A stretch of DNA of 64,000 nt from Chamaea fasciata (lineage: Eukaryota > Chordata > Aves > Passeriformes > Sylviidae): NCBI GenBank assembly GCA_029207755.1, contig JARCOQ010000002.1, forward strand, positions 8,432,001-8,496,000, read 5' to 3'. The translations under genes and the position numbers were made by a program. Of this stretch, positions 28,438 through 40,713 are shown one piece after another (the first letter of the stretch is position 1; each line of letters opens with the position of its first letter). The notes beneath the pieces are model-generated. The model did not search any database. It saw only the letters and a list, made by a program, of their open reading frames with translations, and was not told the origin of the DNA.

Positions 28438-28839
28438 AGTCATCAGAGCACGCAGAAAACTGCGCCCATGTTCCATAAAACACGGACAGTGAAGTGGAAA
28501 TTCTTTACAAACTTTTAGATGTGATAAAAAGATTCAGTAACTCTCCTAAATCAGTCAAAGATAGATAGACTTCTGGTCTCTAGATTATACAGGACATGAT
28601 GATGCGAAACAAAAGCCTTTTTCCGTGATGCCATGATGTCTGCTTGGAGGAGGTCCAAGTCTGAGATTTAAGCAGCTCCCATCTACTTTAGTGACAATAT
28701 TGAAAGCCAGATTTTTGGGAAGTAAAATTCCCAATTTAACAGTATTTATATATCTATGTCTACAAATTTTAACTGGACACAAAAAAAAAATGAAATCATA
28801 AATAGTTTGTTTAGTAGATCTTCCATCAAATGTACTTCT

Positions 28840-29970
28840 ACCAGGAAACTTCCTAGCCTAGTACAGCCCTCAGACTACAGTTCACTACTGATCTTCCACA
28901 CAGGGGGAAATGAAGCGGCAACAGGTGATCCAAGGGGGATCAAAAAGGACTTCAAGGCCTCAGGACAACTGGTAAGGGAAGCTGAGACAGAAGCCCTATT
29001 CTCTTCTATAACTCCAGTTGAAGGAGCAACATTGAAAGAAATGGATGAACTGAGTCTATTCATGCATTGCTCCATGGCAGGTGTCACTGCCAAAATGTTG
29101 GGGGTTTTGACAGTGGAATGGCTGGGTATGCTGGCTTCAGACAGGAATGACATTTCTCAGTGATGTCTGTACTGGAACCAACTTAAGTGGTTTAAGTGGA
29201 CCCATGGGAGTCTCACGAGGTTTAGCAAGACACCAGTCCAAGGGATTGCACCTGGGTTGGTCCGTTATCAACCCAGGCTGGGCGTGAACAGATCCAGAGC
29301 AGCCACAGAGAAAGACTTGGGATGCTGGTAAGCGGGAGGCTGGACATGACTGGTCAGTGTGCTCCTGTAGCCCAGAAATCCAAATCTGCCCTGAGCCGTA
29401 TTCAATGTGGGCAGCAGGAGAGAGAGGGGATTCTGCCCCTCTGCCCTGCTCTGCTGAGACTCCACCTGCAGGGCTGCATTCAGCTCTGGGCTCCCAGCAC
29501 AGCAAGGACAGGGACCTGCTGGAGCCAGGCCAGAGGAGGGTCACAAAGATAATCACGGATGGAGCACCTCTGCTATGAGGAAAGGCTGAGAGAATTGGGA
29601 TTGTTCAGCCACGGAAAAAAAAAGCCTTTGTGGTGACCTAATTGTGGCCTTCCAGTACCTGAAAGGAGCCCACAAGAATGATGGAGAGCACTTTTTGTCA
29701 GGGTATATATTGACAGGACAAGGGGGAATGGCTGCAAATAGGAAGGGAGTAGGTTTAGACTAAATATTAGGAAGAAAGTCTTTACTGTGAGGGTGGTGAG
29801 GCACTGGCACAGGCTGCCCAGAGAAGCTGTGGATGCCCCATCCCTGCTCAAGACCAGATTTGATTTGGCTCTGAGAAATCTGGGCTAGTGGAAGGTGTCC
29901 CTGTTCATGGCAGGGAGTTGGAACTTGATCTTTAAGGTCCCTCTCAACCCAGGCCATTCTATTATGCTAA
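28840..29970 (+). mobile_element. CR1 LINE, internally deleted, keeps ORF1 esterase end
   Basis: A long CR1 copy of about 1.1 kb against roughly 4.5 kb for a full-length element. The first part (to 29163) encodes a decayed end of ORF1. From about 29185 it switches to the region after the reverse transcriptase (cccatgggagtctcacgagg, ttgcacctgggttgg, cagatccagagcagcc). It then runs to the 3' end, with ctgtgagggtggtgaggcac and gctgtggatgccccatccct, ending near attctattatg. Most of ORF2 is missing. It lies antisense to GBE1. Confidence 0.85.
28846..29163 (+). pseudogene. CR1 ORF1 esterase-like domain remnant
   Basis: An open frame whose text follows the C-terminal half of the avian CR1 ORF1 protein. 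That protein is known to carry an SGNH/GDSL-type esterase domain. It reads PSDYSSLLIFHTGGNEAATG, then IKKDFKASGQLVREAE, then LLFSSI-like and WLGMLASDRNDISQ segments. The GGN of block III survives. The block V motif, normally SDG-x-H-LS, reads SDRNDIS, so the catalytic His is lost. The 5' part of the domain, with the nucleophile Ser, is absent. It is a relic, not a working enzyme. Confidence 0.72.
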
Positions 29971-31539
29971 TTTCAAAGCATTTGTTCAGACCACATTTGA
30001 AAAGAGCAGCATATAAAACCAGAAACCACAACATACTGTTTCTTTGCCTGTTTGTGTTTATAATACTTCAGGCATGACAGAATTTCACTTAACATTTTTT
30101 CTCCCCATTATAAAGAACTTTAATCACCGCTTTATTTAGAAGACCAAAATGAAAAATAAGCGTATACTCAGTAACACCTAAAAAATTAGCAATTACCAAG
30201 ACAGTGAATATACAGAATATTAAAAAGCTGTAAAATCATCAATTAATTACATTAATTAGGGAATATATTATAATTAGTTATGGCCAGAGAAAAACATTTT
30301 TCTCACATGGCACTGCTTTTATAGGCAAGCAGACATTCTTCAGTGCCTTTTGTAATTTTCAATTATGTCAATAGTTTCTCCTTCTGAAATTCTCCTTTAA
30401 CCATGAAGCACATTGATCAATTCCATGATTCATGTAGCAACTTCCTGAGGCAGAAAATTATGTATTGAAAAAGAAACAGCTCTCAACTTAAGCAAGAGAA
30501 ACTGAAGACACATCTTTAAAAAAAAAAAAAAAATGAACTCTTAAGCCAGGTAATACAAGATAACTAAACTCAGAATTTCTTTGGTAGCAACACTTATAAT
30601 CTAGGACTACCTAGAAAATTAACTGATTAAATTTCAAACAAGCCTACAGCTCAATGAAATTGCCTCAAGTTTCCTACTGATTGCTCTCCAAATGCTCTTA
30701 TGATACAAAACTCTATCGTAAGTAAGAAATGAAGTTAAGCAGTATTTTGCTTCCTATAGATAGAGAACTCTTAAGCATCACAAACCCTTTTATTAGAAAT
30801 CCATGTAGTCCCTGATGCTATCAGATAGAACCCACTTTCTCTTTTTAAACAAAATGTATTATTTAAACATAATAACAGGAAAAAATCCGTAATGATTAAA
30901 TGATTTTTCGTCTGGATAAAGACAAAATATCAATGAAAATATTCACAGAATTTTGAATGCTCTGCTGTTTCATACTCTTAGAAGCTCCATGTGCCAACAA
31001 CATTTTTCAGTCAAAAAAAATTGATCTCAATCAACTCAAGTAATATAGTCTACTTACTCCTTTAGAAACCTACAGAAACTTAATAATAAATTTAAATTAG
31101 CCTATATATTCAACATTTATAGGTTTATTGCATTTAATTTGAAGGGCAATTGTCAGATACACCAATATAATTCAAAATATGCAAAACATCATTAGGGCTG
31201 TTAATCTTTAGTACCACAGAGCACTACTGACAAATGGCTATCATACACAAGTAATAAACCAATAAAAAACAATTCTCATTACAAATTCAGGGTGATGAAG
31301 GAAAAAAAAGAAAAAGAAATCACCACATTAATTAATAACCTATTAATGCAGAGAGAATTCCCAGAGTGCATATGCAGGTTGTTTTTCCCCACCAGGCAAA
31401 GTCTGTCCACTAATTAATATTTTTCAGCTCATGTCACCGCTTGAGAACCCGAAGTGTGACTTGATAATTAACAGGAAATTCACATCCTAAAGCAAACTAA
31501 TCAATATTAATGTCACTGAGGATGGCAAAATGATCTTAC

Positions 31540-31667
31540 CTCTGCTATGGTTATGCATTCTGGGTGCAAGGTATTAATCATGTGATTGGCCAGCATCAGG
31601 TAACACAAAGCATCTTCATCCACATGTAGGCCAAAATACTCATTGTAATCTCCACTGAACCCTGTGC
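31540..31667 (-). CDS. GBE1: GBE1 exon 9 (residues 370-412), acid/base Glu
   Basis: A 128-nt exon that finishes Gly370 and then encodes 42 codons. The acceptor is ...cttattag and the donor gtaaga. It reads [20 protein letters not shown] and then [10 protein letters not shown]...ECITIAE. GFSGDY..YFG is a strongly conserved branching-enzyme block. The last codon, GAG, is the general acid/base Glu412, so GH13 region III (ITIAEDVSGMP) is split between exons 9 and 10 directly after the catalytic residue. The exon ends in phase 0. Confidence 0.97.
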
Positions 31668-31826
31668 CTAATAAGACGTTTTAAAAGCAGCAGTTTAGTT
31701 TTATTTAGAAAACACAGGTATTTCACACAATATTTCATTTTATAAGCACAAAACTTATTGATGACTTTTCTTCTATCCTCATAGCAACAAAGCAAGAAAA
31801 TTAACGAACCTGTTATTTTTTGATCA

Positions 31827-32250
31827 TTCACAGAATACCCTGAGCTGGAAGAGACCCACCAGGATCACTGAGTCCAACCCCTGGCCTTGCACAGCACCAT
31901 CCCCCAGAATCACACCCTGCATCATCCAGGTGTTTTAGGTATCTTCTGAACCCATCCAACCATCCACTGTGGCACTCCAGCCACAGGACTTGTCCCACCA
32001 CTTTGGTTTTTTCCAATGATATCAAATCCCTGGGACTGAGCTAAAGCTTTGAGCTCCTCTTGCTTGTTCCTCGTGCTGGTACAGAAACACTTCCAGTGTG
32101 GTTTGTTGTAGATGACACCTTGCGGAGCAGATTGAGGGATCTTCTTGGTGCTTCTGTCCTCAAGTTCTGGGTGTGCCATCCCATTGCTCATCACTAGCAA
32201 GCCTGGTTTTGTCCCTTTCCCTTTCCCATCTAGTTTCAAGCTCTACCCAT
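31827..32250 (-). mobile_element. CR1 LINE, internally deleted, in intron 8
   Basis: On the plus strand it opens with cacagaataccctgagctgg and ggatcactgagtccaacccc, the antisense of a CR1-subfamily 3' end. On the minus strand the upstream part encodes the beginning of ORF2. The two parts meet near 31940, so nearly all of ORF2 is missing. It lies in the same orientation as GBE1, about 160 bp before the exon 9 acceptor. The 5' limit is uncertain. Confidence 0.8.
31985..32120 (-). pseudogene. CR1 ORF2 endonuclease N-terminus remnant
   Basis: Minus-strand text RNKQEELKALAQSQGFDIIG matches the start of the CR1 ORF2 apurinic-like endonuclease domain. In that domain NKQEELE leads to the strand holding the first metal-binding positions. 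After FDIIG a frameshift occurs at an A-run (about 32005-32015). In another frame the expected WWDKSCGWSATVDGW (family WWD..DWS..DG) follows. The reading frame is therefore broken, and the protein ends in the 3' tail of the element. Confidence 0.75.
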
Positions 32251-32377
32251 AAGCCCCTCCAGCTCCTGTGCTAAATCCCTTTTTCCCCCCCTGAGAAACA
32301 GTGAACTTTACAGCACTATTTCCACAGTAACAGAGCTGCAGCAGGAGTGCTGGGACCAGAGCTGATAAATCACTTAC

Positions 32378-32493
32378 CAATGCCATGGTGGTGATACAAC
32401 ATCGACGTGACGCCATCAAACCGGAATCCATCGAAGCGGTAGTCTTCAATCCACATCCTCAAATTGGACAGAAGGAATCTCAGGACTTCCCAG
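32378..32493 (-). CDS. GBE1: GBE1 exon 8 (residues 331-370), catalytic nucleophile
   Basis: A 116-nt exon that completes Asn331, then encodes 38 codons and the first base of Gly370. The acceptor is ...cattttag and the donor gtaagt. It contains GH13 region [13 protein letters not shown], whose second Asp aligns with the catalytic nucleophile Asp357, followed by MLYHHHGIG. The start [10 protein letters not shown] follows directly from exon 7 and confirms the junction across the very large intron 7. The text LRMWIEDY replaces human IRWWLEEY, a mild difference. It is separated from exon 9 by only 710 bp, most of that a CR1 element. Confidence 0.97.
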
Positions 32494-34852
32494 CTAAAAT
32501 GACATCAGTGGAGTTGTTTATTAAGCTTTAAAAAGCATGGGATCAACTAGAGCTCTTTATACCATGTTCTCCACTTGCATATGTGGTACTTGTACCATAC
32601 ATTTTACTGCTTTAATGACTTCTTCCCTGTTTTTCATTACCCTTTCCCTTAAAAAAAAAAAAAAAAGGTTTTTAAGTCTTTGGTTTTTTACTGCACAAAA
32701 TCTTAAGACTGCAGATAGGAGGTTAGTAAAAACTGTCAACTATCTACATAGACATCTAACAGGCTACTGTCTGAACACATGTACTATATTTTACTTCTCA
32801 TACTTGCTGGTGTAATTTTATTTTCCCTCTCTGAAGATGGTTATACTCTCTGGGAAAAGATGTTATAGAAAAGGAAATAAAATTTTAATAGGCAAGATCT
32901 TCTCCCCAAGATTTTATGGATTTATAGCAAATTTTAGGCATAACTGCTGTTGAAAAGCTGTCTTTCCCAATTAATTACAAATCACATGTCACCAGCAAAA
33001 TACCAAATCACCTACTATGTTATAAATTTACACATCTGAAAAGTAAACCAAAGGGAAGTTGAGGAGGCATATTTTGAAATTCAGAACAACGGGAATGGGG
33101 TATAACACACACACATACAGAAAACATGGAGATGAAATCAAAATATAAAAGAGGTTCCAATATGGACAAGCATGTGGAAACATTCATGAACAGAATTTGA
33201 TATTAAGGAATAAAATTGTTTCATGAACAGTTTTCCTACTATTCAGCAGCTCCTCTCCCTGGTCATTGGTCTCTGCAACTTCAAAAGACACACACATCTT
33301 GTTTCTACAGTTCACCCTCCATGGCACAGCCCTCTCCGGCACCCTCATGTGCATCTCCTGCAAGCCACAGCTCTAAAGAGCTCACCCATCTCAATCAGTC
33401 AACACATGATGCAGTTAAACTGGTTTTGCCCACATCTTCAACACTTGCCAGCGTTAAAATGTCTCTCTTACTAATTCCCCAATAGCTACAACATAGCTAC
33501 AACACCACTTCCTACCAAGTTTCTGTTCAGAGCAGAGCCCAGGAGCAAGCAAGGTCTCTCCAGCCACCCTCTGCTGGGTGAGACAGAAGAAATGACGTTG
33601 CGCAAACCACACCACAATTTATCTATGCACCTGATGGTAGGCATAGGGTAGTGAAGGGGACCCTTCCTACATTTCATTTAATAGACATCAGAAACAGTAA
33701 ATTCAGGAAGAAATTATGACACAAGGAATAAACTCCATTGTGAAAAAACAAACGTGATCGTTTTCCTCCCTCCAAAAAACTTTTTCATGAAGGATGAATG
33801 ATGCTTTAAGTCTTTGGTAAGTGGTATTACAAGAAAAGATGGGAGGCTATGGACACACTATAAAGTCAAACCCCGATCTCACTAAATAGCCAATTCTTAT
33901 TACCTTCCATAGAATTATACTATTTCTCCTTCTTTCTGCATGCACAGCACAGGGATACATATTGTGCACATAAAGACAGAAATATTACCAAATCAAAACC
34001 TCCAAATTTAGGAAATGTGTATCAGCTCACTATGAATTCCCTCAATTCAACACCTTTCCTGGGCATGCATTACATAATTTTTTTGTTGTTGTTGTTGTTC
34101 CATTGCTACACACCCCTGCTTCAAATCATCCAATTCACAAGTTAATATGACACTAGGAAGATCTCTTTCCTGTCTGAAGAACCTCTCATATATTTATTAT
34201 TTCTCAGGTGAGATGGCTTGCAGTGAATGAACAAGATTGAGATTGCTCTGATATTGAAAGGGATAGAAAAGTATCAAAAGTCCTACAAACTGGCAAACTG
34301 GTCACAAAGACGTAATTTTGTGCAAACATTTGCAGTATCTTTTTTCTGATTCAGTATGAAATTCACAGAAAGCTATTTTCTCCAAGCCAAATACTGTGAG
34401 AAAAGAGCACAGTATTTCAGCAAATAAAACTACTATCTCACACAGAATTAAGATAATGCATGCAGGAGGAGTACATTAATTACTACAAGAACCATCCAGA
34501 CTTAAAAGTTACTTCTTCTCATTACAAACTGCTTGACTTTATAACCTTTAAGTCTTTAAGATGGTGGAGAGGATTTGTACATTTGTAAAAAATACACAGA
34601 AGTTCCAAAATGGATAACAAATGTAATTTTTCCCACCATTGCTGGCAATGAAGATTGATCTTTGGGAAAAGATGGAGAACCAGTATGAACATAAATCATA
34701 ATGACTTTTAGATGGAAAAGTGGCAACAATCAAAACAAATAAGATGAATTTACTGCACCAAAATATTAGTTAGAAAATTGATGAGATCAAAAACCTGAGT
34801 AGGAGCAGCAGATGTTTTCCCAGCATCTGATTGCACATGGGAGAGAAGATCA

Positions 34853-34875
34853 TAAATAAATAAATAAATAAATAA
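34853..34875. repeat. AAAT microsatellite
   Basis: Five to six tandem TAAA units. Confidence 0.9.
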
Positions 34876-37349
34876 TCATATTATCTCTGATTTTAGTCTA
34901 AATTTGGAAAAAAATCAGCTTTAGGATAATTTTTAAGAAGTATATCAAGCAGTAGCAACCCTACTGACTTTTAGAGAGATAACTACATAGCTCCAAAACA
35001 CGAGCCAGAATAACAGATTTTTTGAGACATGCAAATCACACAAACCATACAGAGGTTCATTTTTTCATCCAAGTCAATTTGTTCATGGGAGCAGCAATAT
35101 TAGACATAGAAGTTGACAGGAAAAATAAGTTTGCAGAAAGCCAGCAGAGGCCAAAATTGAAGAGGCATAATTGAGATACCAAAGAAGCAGTAATTCAGGA
35201 GCATTTCTAAAACAGTACATTCTTGTATTTTACAGACAGATATGGAAACAGGACAGTATTCAATAGGAATGAAATTTCTTCTGGAAAAAAGCCATACCTT
35301 GAGTTATATCCTAAAAATCTCACATTTCTGCATATTACAAAATTGAGAAAGTTCTTTCATTGCATGCATGATCAAAGACAGGAAGGCTATGCTGTATCAT
35401 CATTAAGGAACAGAATGATTTACAGTGTAAGAAATCTAAGTAATTCAGAATTCACTCAGACATTCAAAACAAAGAAAGCCTTTGCAGAGAAGTAATGCTG
35501 GATTTTTTTCCCCCTCACTCTTGGACCCCATAGCTCATTTACTAAAAACAGATCTCTTGTTTGAAAAAGTGAAATGAGCACATCTACCTAGATGACCTGG
35601 TTTCATGAGGTGATGAGAAATTTAACAACTTTTTTATACTAGGTCAGCAGAAAACCTGTGAAATTGCTTATAACACACACTCATTATTTACCTTTTTCCT
35701 CTATACTAATAAAAAAAAGCAAAGTAATGATTTACCATAAGCATTTTAAATTCCAGTCCATGATGATCATGAAATATTCAGATGCAAGCAATGCATTTAA
35801 GCCAGTTAATTTTGTCACTATGGACAAAAAATAATATTGGCTGTGTCTAATACAGTTTGAAGATGTAATTCTTGAACCATATTAATGTTGACCTTCAGGA
35901 ATTGCATTTATTACTATGTATTGGAGAACTGCTGACCTTATAAGAATCTAGACTTTTATGATGATATACCTGTTTCAGTTCTCAGTGCTTAATTAACTGA
36001 AGACATAGTAGCACTGAATTGCTAAAGCATTATTTCTCAAACTACCCCCAAACACTTCAACAGCTGACTGCCTTAAATTCAATCAAAAGATTGCTAAACA
36101 AAGAAAATGGCATTCAGTCTAATGAATACATTGCTAACTATAATGCTAACTTTCAGTGAAGTTGCTTTATGGTCTCAACATCTAGATCTAATACAGAGAT
36201 GTTCGGTTTTTTACCACTGTTTATGCGCTTAAGAGTAGCACGAGTAGCAGTTCCCTGCCACTTAGATGCACTTTGTTTGATTGAAGTTATACAAAAGGGT
36301 AATAAGTCTAATGCTGTTTGGAAAACATCAACAGCAACAATAAACCCCGTTGTATTTCAGCCTCCCCAATTTATCACAAGTAATTCTCCTCTGTCATCTA
36401 CAAAATCTCATTGCCAAGACCCCAAAGTCCTCTTTAGCCACAAGGGGTTGAGAAGCTGAAGCAGTGCAGCAGCGCCTGCTCAAACCAAGGGACAATCCTG
36501 ACTCGAAGCACTACGCTGCCCTCAACACTCCAATTATTCTGAACAGCATTCCAGGGCAACATACTCAACTCCATCAGTCAATAGAACGTGCTCAAGTCTT
36601 TAACAGACCGAAAGAACTTTTGTTTGGCAATCCAAACTGCACTACGTCTCCAAAATGGACTGTGCAGACAATGAACTAAAGAGCTGTCCTCTTGGGGCAT
36701 ATGATAACCTGGGAGCAGAAGAGGTCAGCAATAATATATATATATAAATATATTTTACATATAAATAACTATACCAGTCCCTAGACGAGACAGAATCAGT
36801 GAATTAACTTCTAAATCTAGGAAGAGGTTTTATTCTCAGCCACAGAAACTGAGGATTTATTGATGGCAGCATAATTACAAAGCCAATAATATTACATAAT
36901 TACAGACTATATCAAATAAATTACTGAGAGATTTAAAGTTTTCTCTAACAGTTAAAAATAATGGATACTTTTATCAATAGCTGTGACAGAAGACATCTTT
37001 GCTTAAGCCTTAATACCCCATTCCCTGCATTAAAATGAAAAAGCTCAAAAGTATTTGAGAATTTTAAGGCCAGCCTTCAGGAAGAAAATCCTTAATTATT
37101 TAAGCAGCATTATGAAAATGTAATGAGAAATCAAAGTGCAAGGACTAGTTTCAAAATTCAAAGCATTTGTTCAGTAAAGATCTGAAGTTCTGTCACAAAC
37201 TAAATCATATTGATTTCTTTTAGGCAAAAGTTAATAGTGGTAAATTAACTGGATGCAGAGCTGCACAATTACTTCTGTGCCTTTTCATGGGCAAAACTCC
37301 AATTCTTCATAAACCACAGACAAATTTACATATTATATGTGTAATATAT

Positions 37350-37738
37350 AGAATCATAGGAGGGTTTAGGCTGAGCAAGACCTCTGAGATCATTGAGCAC
37401 AACCATTAACAGCGCCGTGTTCGCTCCTAAACCACATCCCTGTGTGTGCCACAGCCACACATTTTTAATGGTGCCACAGACGGCTCTTCCACCACTCCCC
37501 TTGACAGCCTGTCACACATGCTCACCTTTCCAGTGAAGAAAGACATTTTTCCTGCCATGTAATCTAAACCTCCCCTGGCGCAACTTGAGGCCACGTCCTC
37601 TTGTCCTGACACTTGCTACCTGGGAGAAGAGACCCACCCCACCAGACTACACCCTCCTGTCAGGAAGTTGTAGAGATCAATAAGGTTTCCCCTGAACCCT
37701 CTTTTCTCCAAACTAAAGTCTGAGTTTCCTCCAGTTTT

Positions 37739-37740
<2 letters not shown>
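37350..37740 (-). mobile_element. CR1 LINE 3' fragment
   Basis: The plus strand starts gaatcataggagggtttagg and passes through cttccaccactccccttgac, gaagaaagacatttttcctg and gcaacttgaggccacgtcct to gaaccctcttttctccaaac. It is a typical 5'-truncated CR1 on the minus strand. Its truncated end abuts the TA microsatellite. Confidence 0.9.
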
Positions 37741-37741
<1 letters not shown>

Positions 37742-37814
<73 letters not shown>

Positions 37815-37886
37815 TATACATATATATAGATATATACATATATATATATACATATGTATATGTATATATGTATGTGTGTATGTATA
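37742..37886. repeat. TA dinucleotide microsatellite
   Basis: About 60 bp of uninterrupted TA units (about 30 repeats), followed by a CA run and imperfect TA/TG units to 37886. It starts at the truncated end of the CR1 copy at 37350-37740. Strongly self-complementary and likely length-polymorphic. Confidence 0.95.
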
Positions 37887-40511
37887 ATAACAATACTAAT
37901 ATATATTATACATAATCCACGTTATCTTTAACATATTTACACTTTTCTCTTTAACAATTCTAGTAAGCAGAACACTGGTTATTATGTAGCTTTTTCGGTT
38001 TGCTTTGAGAGGAAACAAGAGCAGCAGCTTTGAAGATGCAGAGGATTTTCCATTTCAGTTAAAATTGGAATTGTAGAATGCCACACCAGTCAACAGTTCT
38101 TCTGGAACCATTAATCCTGATCCCAGTAAGGCCAATTTATGTCCCTGCTATGGAGGGAGAAAACACTATTTTTCAATATGCTGTAAACCATATAACAGCA
38201 CTATGCATTTATTAAACTTATAGACTCATATTCAGTAATTACTTTGGGAAAATGATATTTTAGAAATAGGCACATTGTTTATTCATATAGAACTAGCAGT
38301 TCTGAAGTGTTCATGAAAGAATTTTATATTTTTTCCCTCCTCAAAATTGTATTTCCTCTCTTGGTACAAAGCAGTGCCATTCAGCAAGGTGAAACAAGAA
38401 TTCCCCAATTTTGATTGCTTAGACATTTGATGGATGCTTTGAAAAGACACCTCATGTTAATTGTGCAGATTAATTCTGCACCAACTCACTCTCATATTTT
38501 GCCAATGAATTAAACATATTTATGAATACATTCACATGACTTTCCTGAAATGTTTTTTCCACAAAAAGAAATTTTCTCCTCAAATGAACTACGGACTATA
38601 TAAGGGTTTAAAATAACCTGCAAGTAAGCAGCACTGTTCCAGGCTTAAATTTTTCTGGCTAGTCCTTTCCACACTTGGTAAGAGTAAACTAATAACAAAA
38701 AAAGCATTCAGTTACTTGCCCTATAAAATAGAAGCAATAATTCAAATACTACTCAGCAAAGGTTATGTCCTGCAAAATGTGAATATGAGAACAGCCTTGG
38801 AGGTACTTATTGTAATGAAATTTAATATTCTTGATGCCTTTTGCTCAGTGGGCTTCCCGAGGTAAATAGAACAGGAAAAAAAAAGAAAAGTAAAAAAAGG
38901 TAAGTACTGAAGACAATTATCTGCAGTTTTAACAGAGCCTGCAGGGCATACCCATTTTAAAATAGACAAAGTAGCAAAAATAATATTACGAAACTCTTTT
39001 AAGTGCTGATAAAGTCTACATGGATTTCAGCTCTGATTTGGATAAATTAGCATTTGTCCCACTTTTATTCTACCCAAGTAAATTATACACTAATAAAATG
39101 ACAATCTTTGAGATTATTTAGAATTCTGTTCTCCCAAAATAAACTTCGTAGACAATATTAAATTTGTTTGGTCGTATAATCAACGCTGCAAATTAGCAAA
39201 CAAAATTAGCTGTTCAACAAATTTCAACTAAATCACAACTTTAAAGATGTACTGTCAGAATTTGCATACAATTTAATGCAATTTATGATTTCCACAATTA
39301 AACAGTAGCTTACTGTTCAACACTGAGTTTGCTTTCAAGTCTAAATGCAGTGCACAAATAGCTACAAACTATTACAGATCAGTTGACTTTTGATTTTTAA
39401 CAGACCATTATCCTGAACTTTGCCCAGAAAGTGGCACCAGAGTTGAGATGGAGACTGGTAAAGAATCAAGTGTCAAGAGATATTTACCTACTTTGTTGTG
39501 AACTTTTTGTGTTAACTATGCTTTTTCTTCCCTGAAATAGTATGCTATTATATATGTATAAGAATAGAAAACAATTATCCTCAAATTCCTTAATTCCTAT
39601 ACAGGAAAACAAAATTACACTCAAAATCAATTCATTCCATTAGCAATGACAAAAATATTAACTGCCTGGCCAATTGTTAACATTTTTAAGCTCTACTTTC
39701 TCAAAACCATTTTATTAAAATAAAAGCCTGAAATAGTGCTTTCTATAAACCTCATTTCATTTCTCACTTTAAAATACTGGTTCCCTAATTTATGCTCACA
39801 CAAGTGACTTCAAAGGGACACCGAGAAGGGGTCTGGTTCACCACAAAAATATTTAAAGCATGTACCTTCAAAATACAAATACACACTGGTTTAATTTGAA
39901 TTCAGGTGCATTTTTTTTTTCTAATGCTAAAGAATAGCGAGAAGCATTTAAGCAGCCAAGAAGCAGAATTCTTCACAAAAGAGAAAATTTTGAAAAATCC
40001 CAAATAAAAGCACTAGAGAAGTGAAGCAAGACCAGACTTGTGCCCTTGAGAAAATTCCAGCAATAGTACAAACATATCACCAGATATCTCTTTTTTCTAC
40101 AAGTTAGAGAGCACTGATGATTGAAAAGTCTTCTCTGTATGCAGAGGATGGCAAATCATAGTTTGATTTGCCTCAGTGGTGTGTGGCTCAAGTTCATCTG
40201 TACCATGATACCTAGTACAATACCTTATCAATCTACCATTCAGTAACCACATGCTACCACAATTCTTTTTTTTTAAAGTAATTACCTTGAAATTCCCAAA
40301 TCAAAAGTTTAATCCTCAAGCCACAAAGCATGTCAGCTGCCTTTTATATTAGCACAGCAAAAATCAACCTCATAAGGAATAGCTATTATCACATAGAGAA
40401 GACTAAAAAAGGGACAAACTTTTACATTTTACCAACCTAGGATATCACCTTAGAAGATATTATCTGAATATCCTTTTCCTTAAGACCCTCAGAGACCAGC
40501 ACACCAAACCC

Positions 40512-40600
40512 CTGAAGACCTAGTTGTCTGGTATTTTGTTGACCAAAAGTCTATCCTTCCTTTCATCCCAACTAGGCAGTTGGTAGCAATGCCAAATCCA
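40512..40600 (+). repeat. Inverted repeat, left arm
   Basis: About 89 bp that is matched in reverse orientation at 41788-41876, by eye around 80-85% identical with small gaps. The core catcccaactaggcagttgg is identical in both arms and itself forms a hairpin (CCAACT, 4-nt loop, AGTTGG). The arms enclose about 1.19 kb, including the solo LTR. Not assigned to a known repeat family. Confidence 0.8.
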
Positions 40601-40707
40601 CAGAAGGATAAGGAAATTTTAAGACAAGTGAAAGTGTTCATTATCAGTCATCATCCAGTACAGACCACACAGGAAGCTTCTGAGATACTGACTCCATGTC
40701 TTGAATG

Positions 40708-40713
40708 GTAATC
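40708..40713. repeat. Target-site duplication, left copy
   Basis: gtaatc, immediately before the LTR; the identical partner is at 40987-40992. Confidence 0.85.

Larger units (their letters stand above)
27145..31539 (-). other. GBE1: GBE1 intron 9
   Basis: A 4395-bp intron carrying two CR1 elements in antisense to the gene (28120-28437 and 28840-29970). 27145-28100 and 29980-31539 are AT-rich unique DNA with no recognised content. Confidence 0.88.
31668..32377 (-). other. GBE1: GBE1 intron 8
   Basis: A 710-bp intron of which roughly 420 bp is a CR1 element in the same orientation as the gene. Confidence 0.9.

Noticed and set aside
29137..29957. Multiple open frames on both strands
   Set aside because: All fall in the 3' noncoding part of the CR1 copy at 28840-29970.
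36169..36679. Two adjacent plus-strand open frames that might be a processed pseudogene
   Set aside because: They are in different frames, match no protein I recognise, and have no poly-A tail or target duplication.
37616..37893. Open frames rich in Tyr-Ile repeats
   Set aside because: They are translations of the TA microsatellite.
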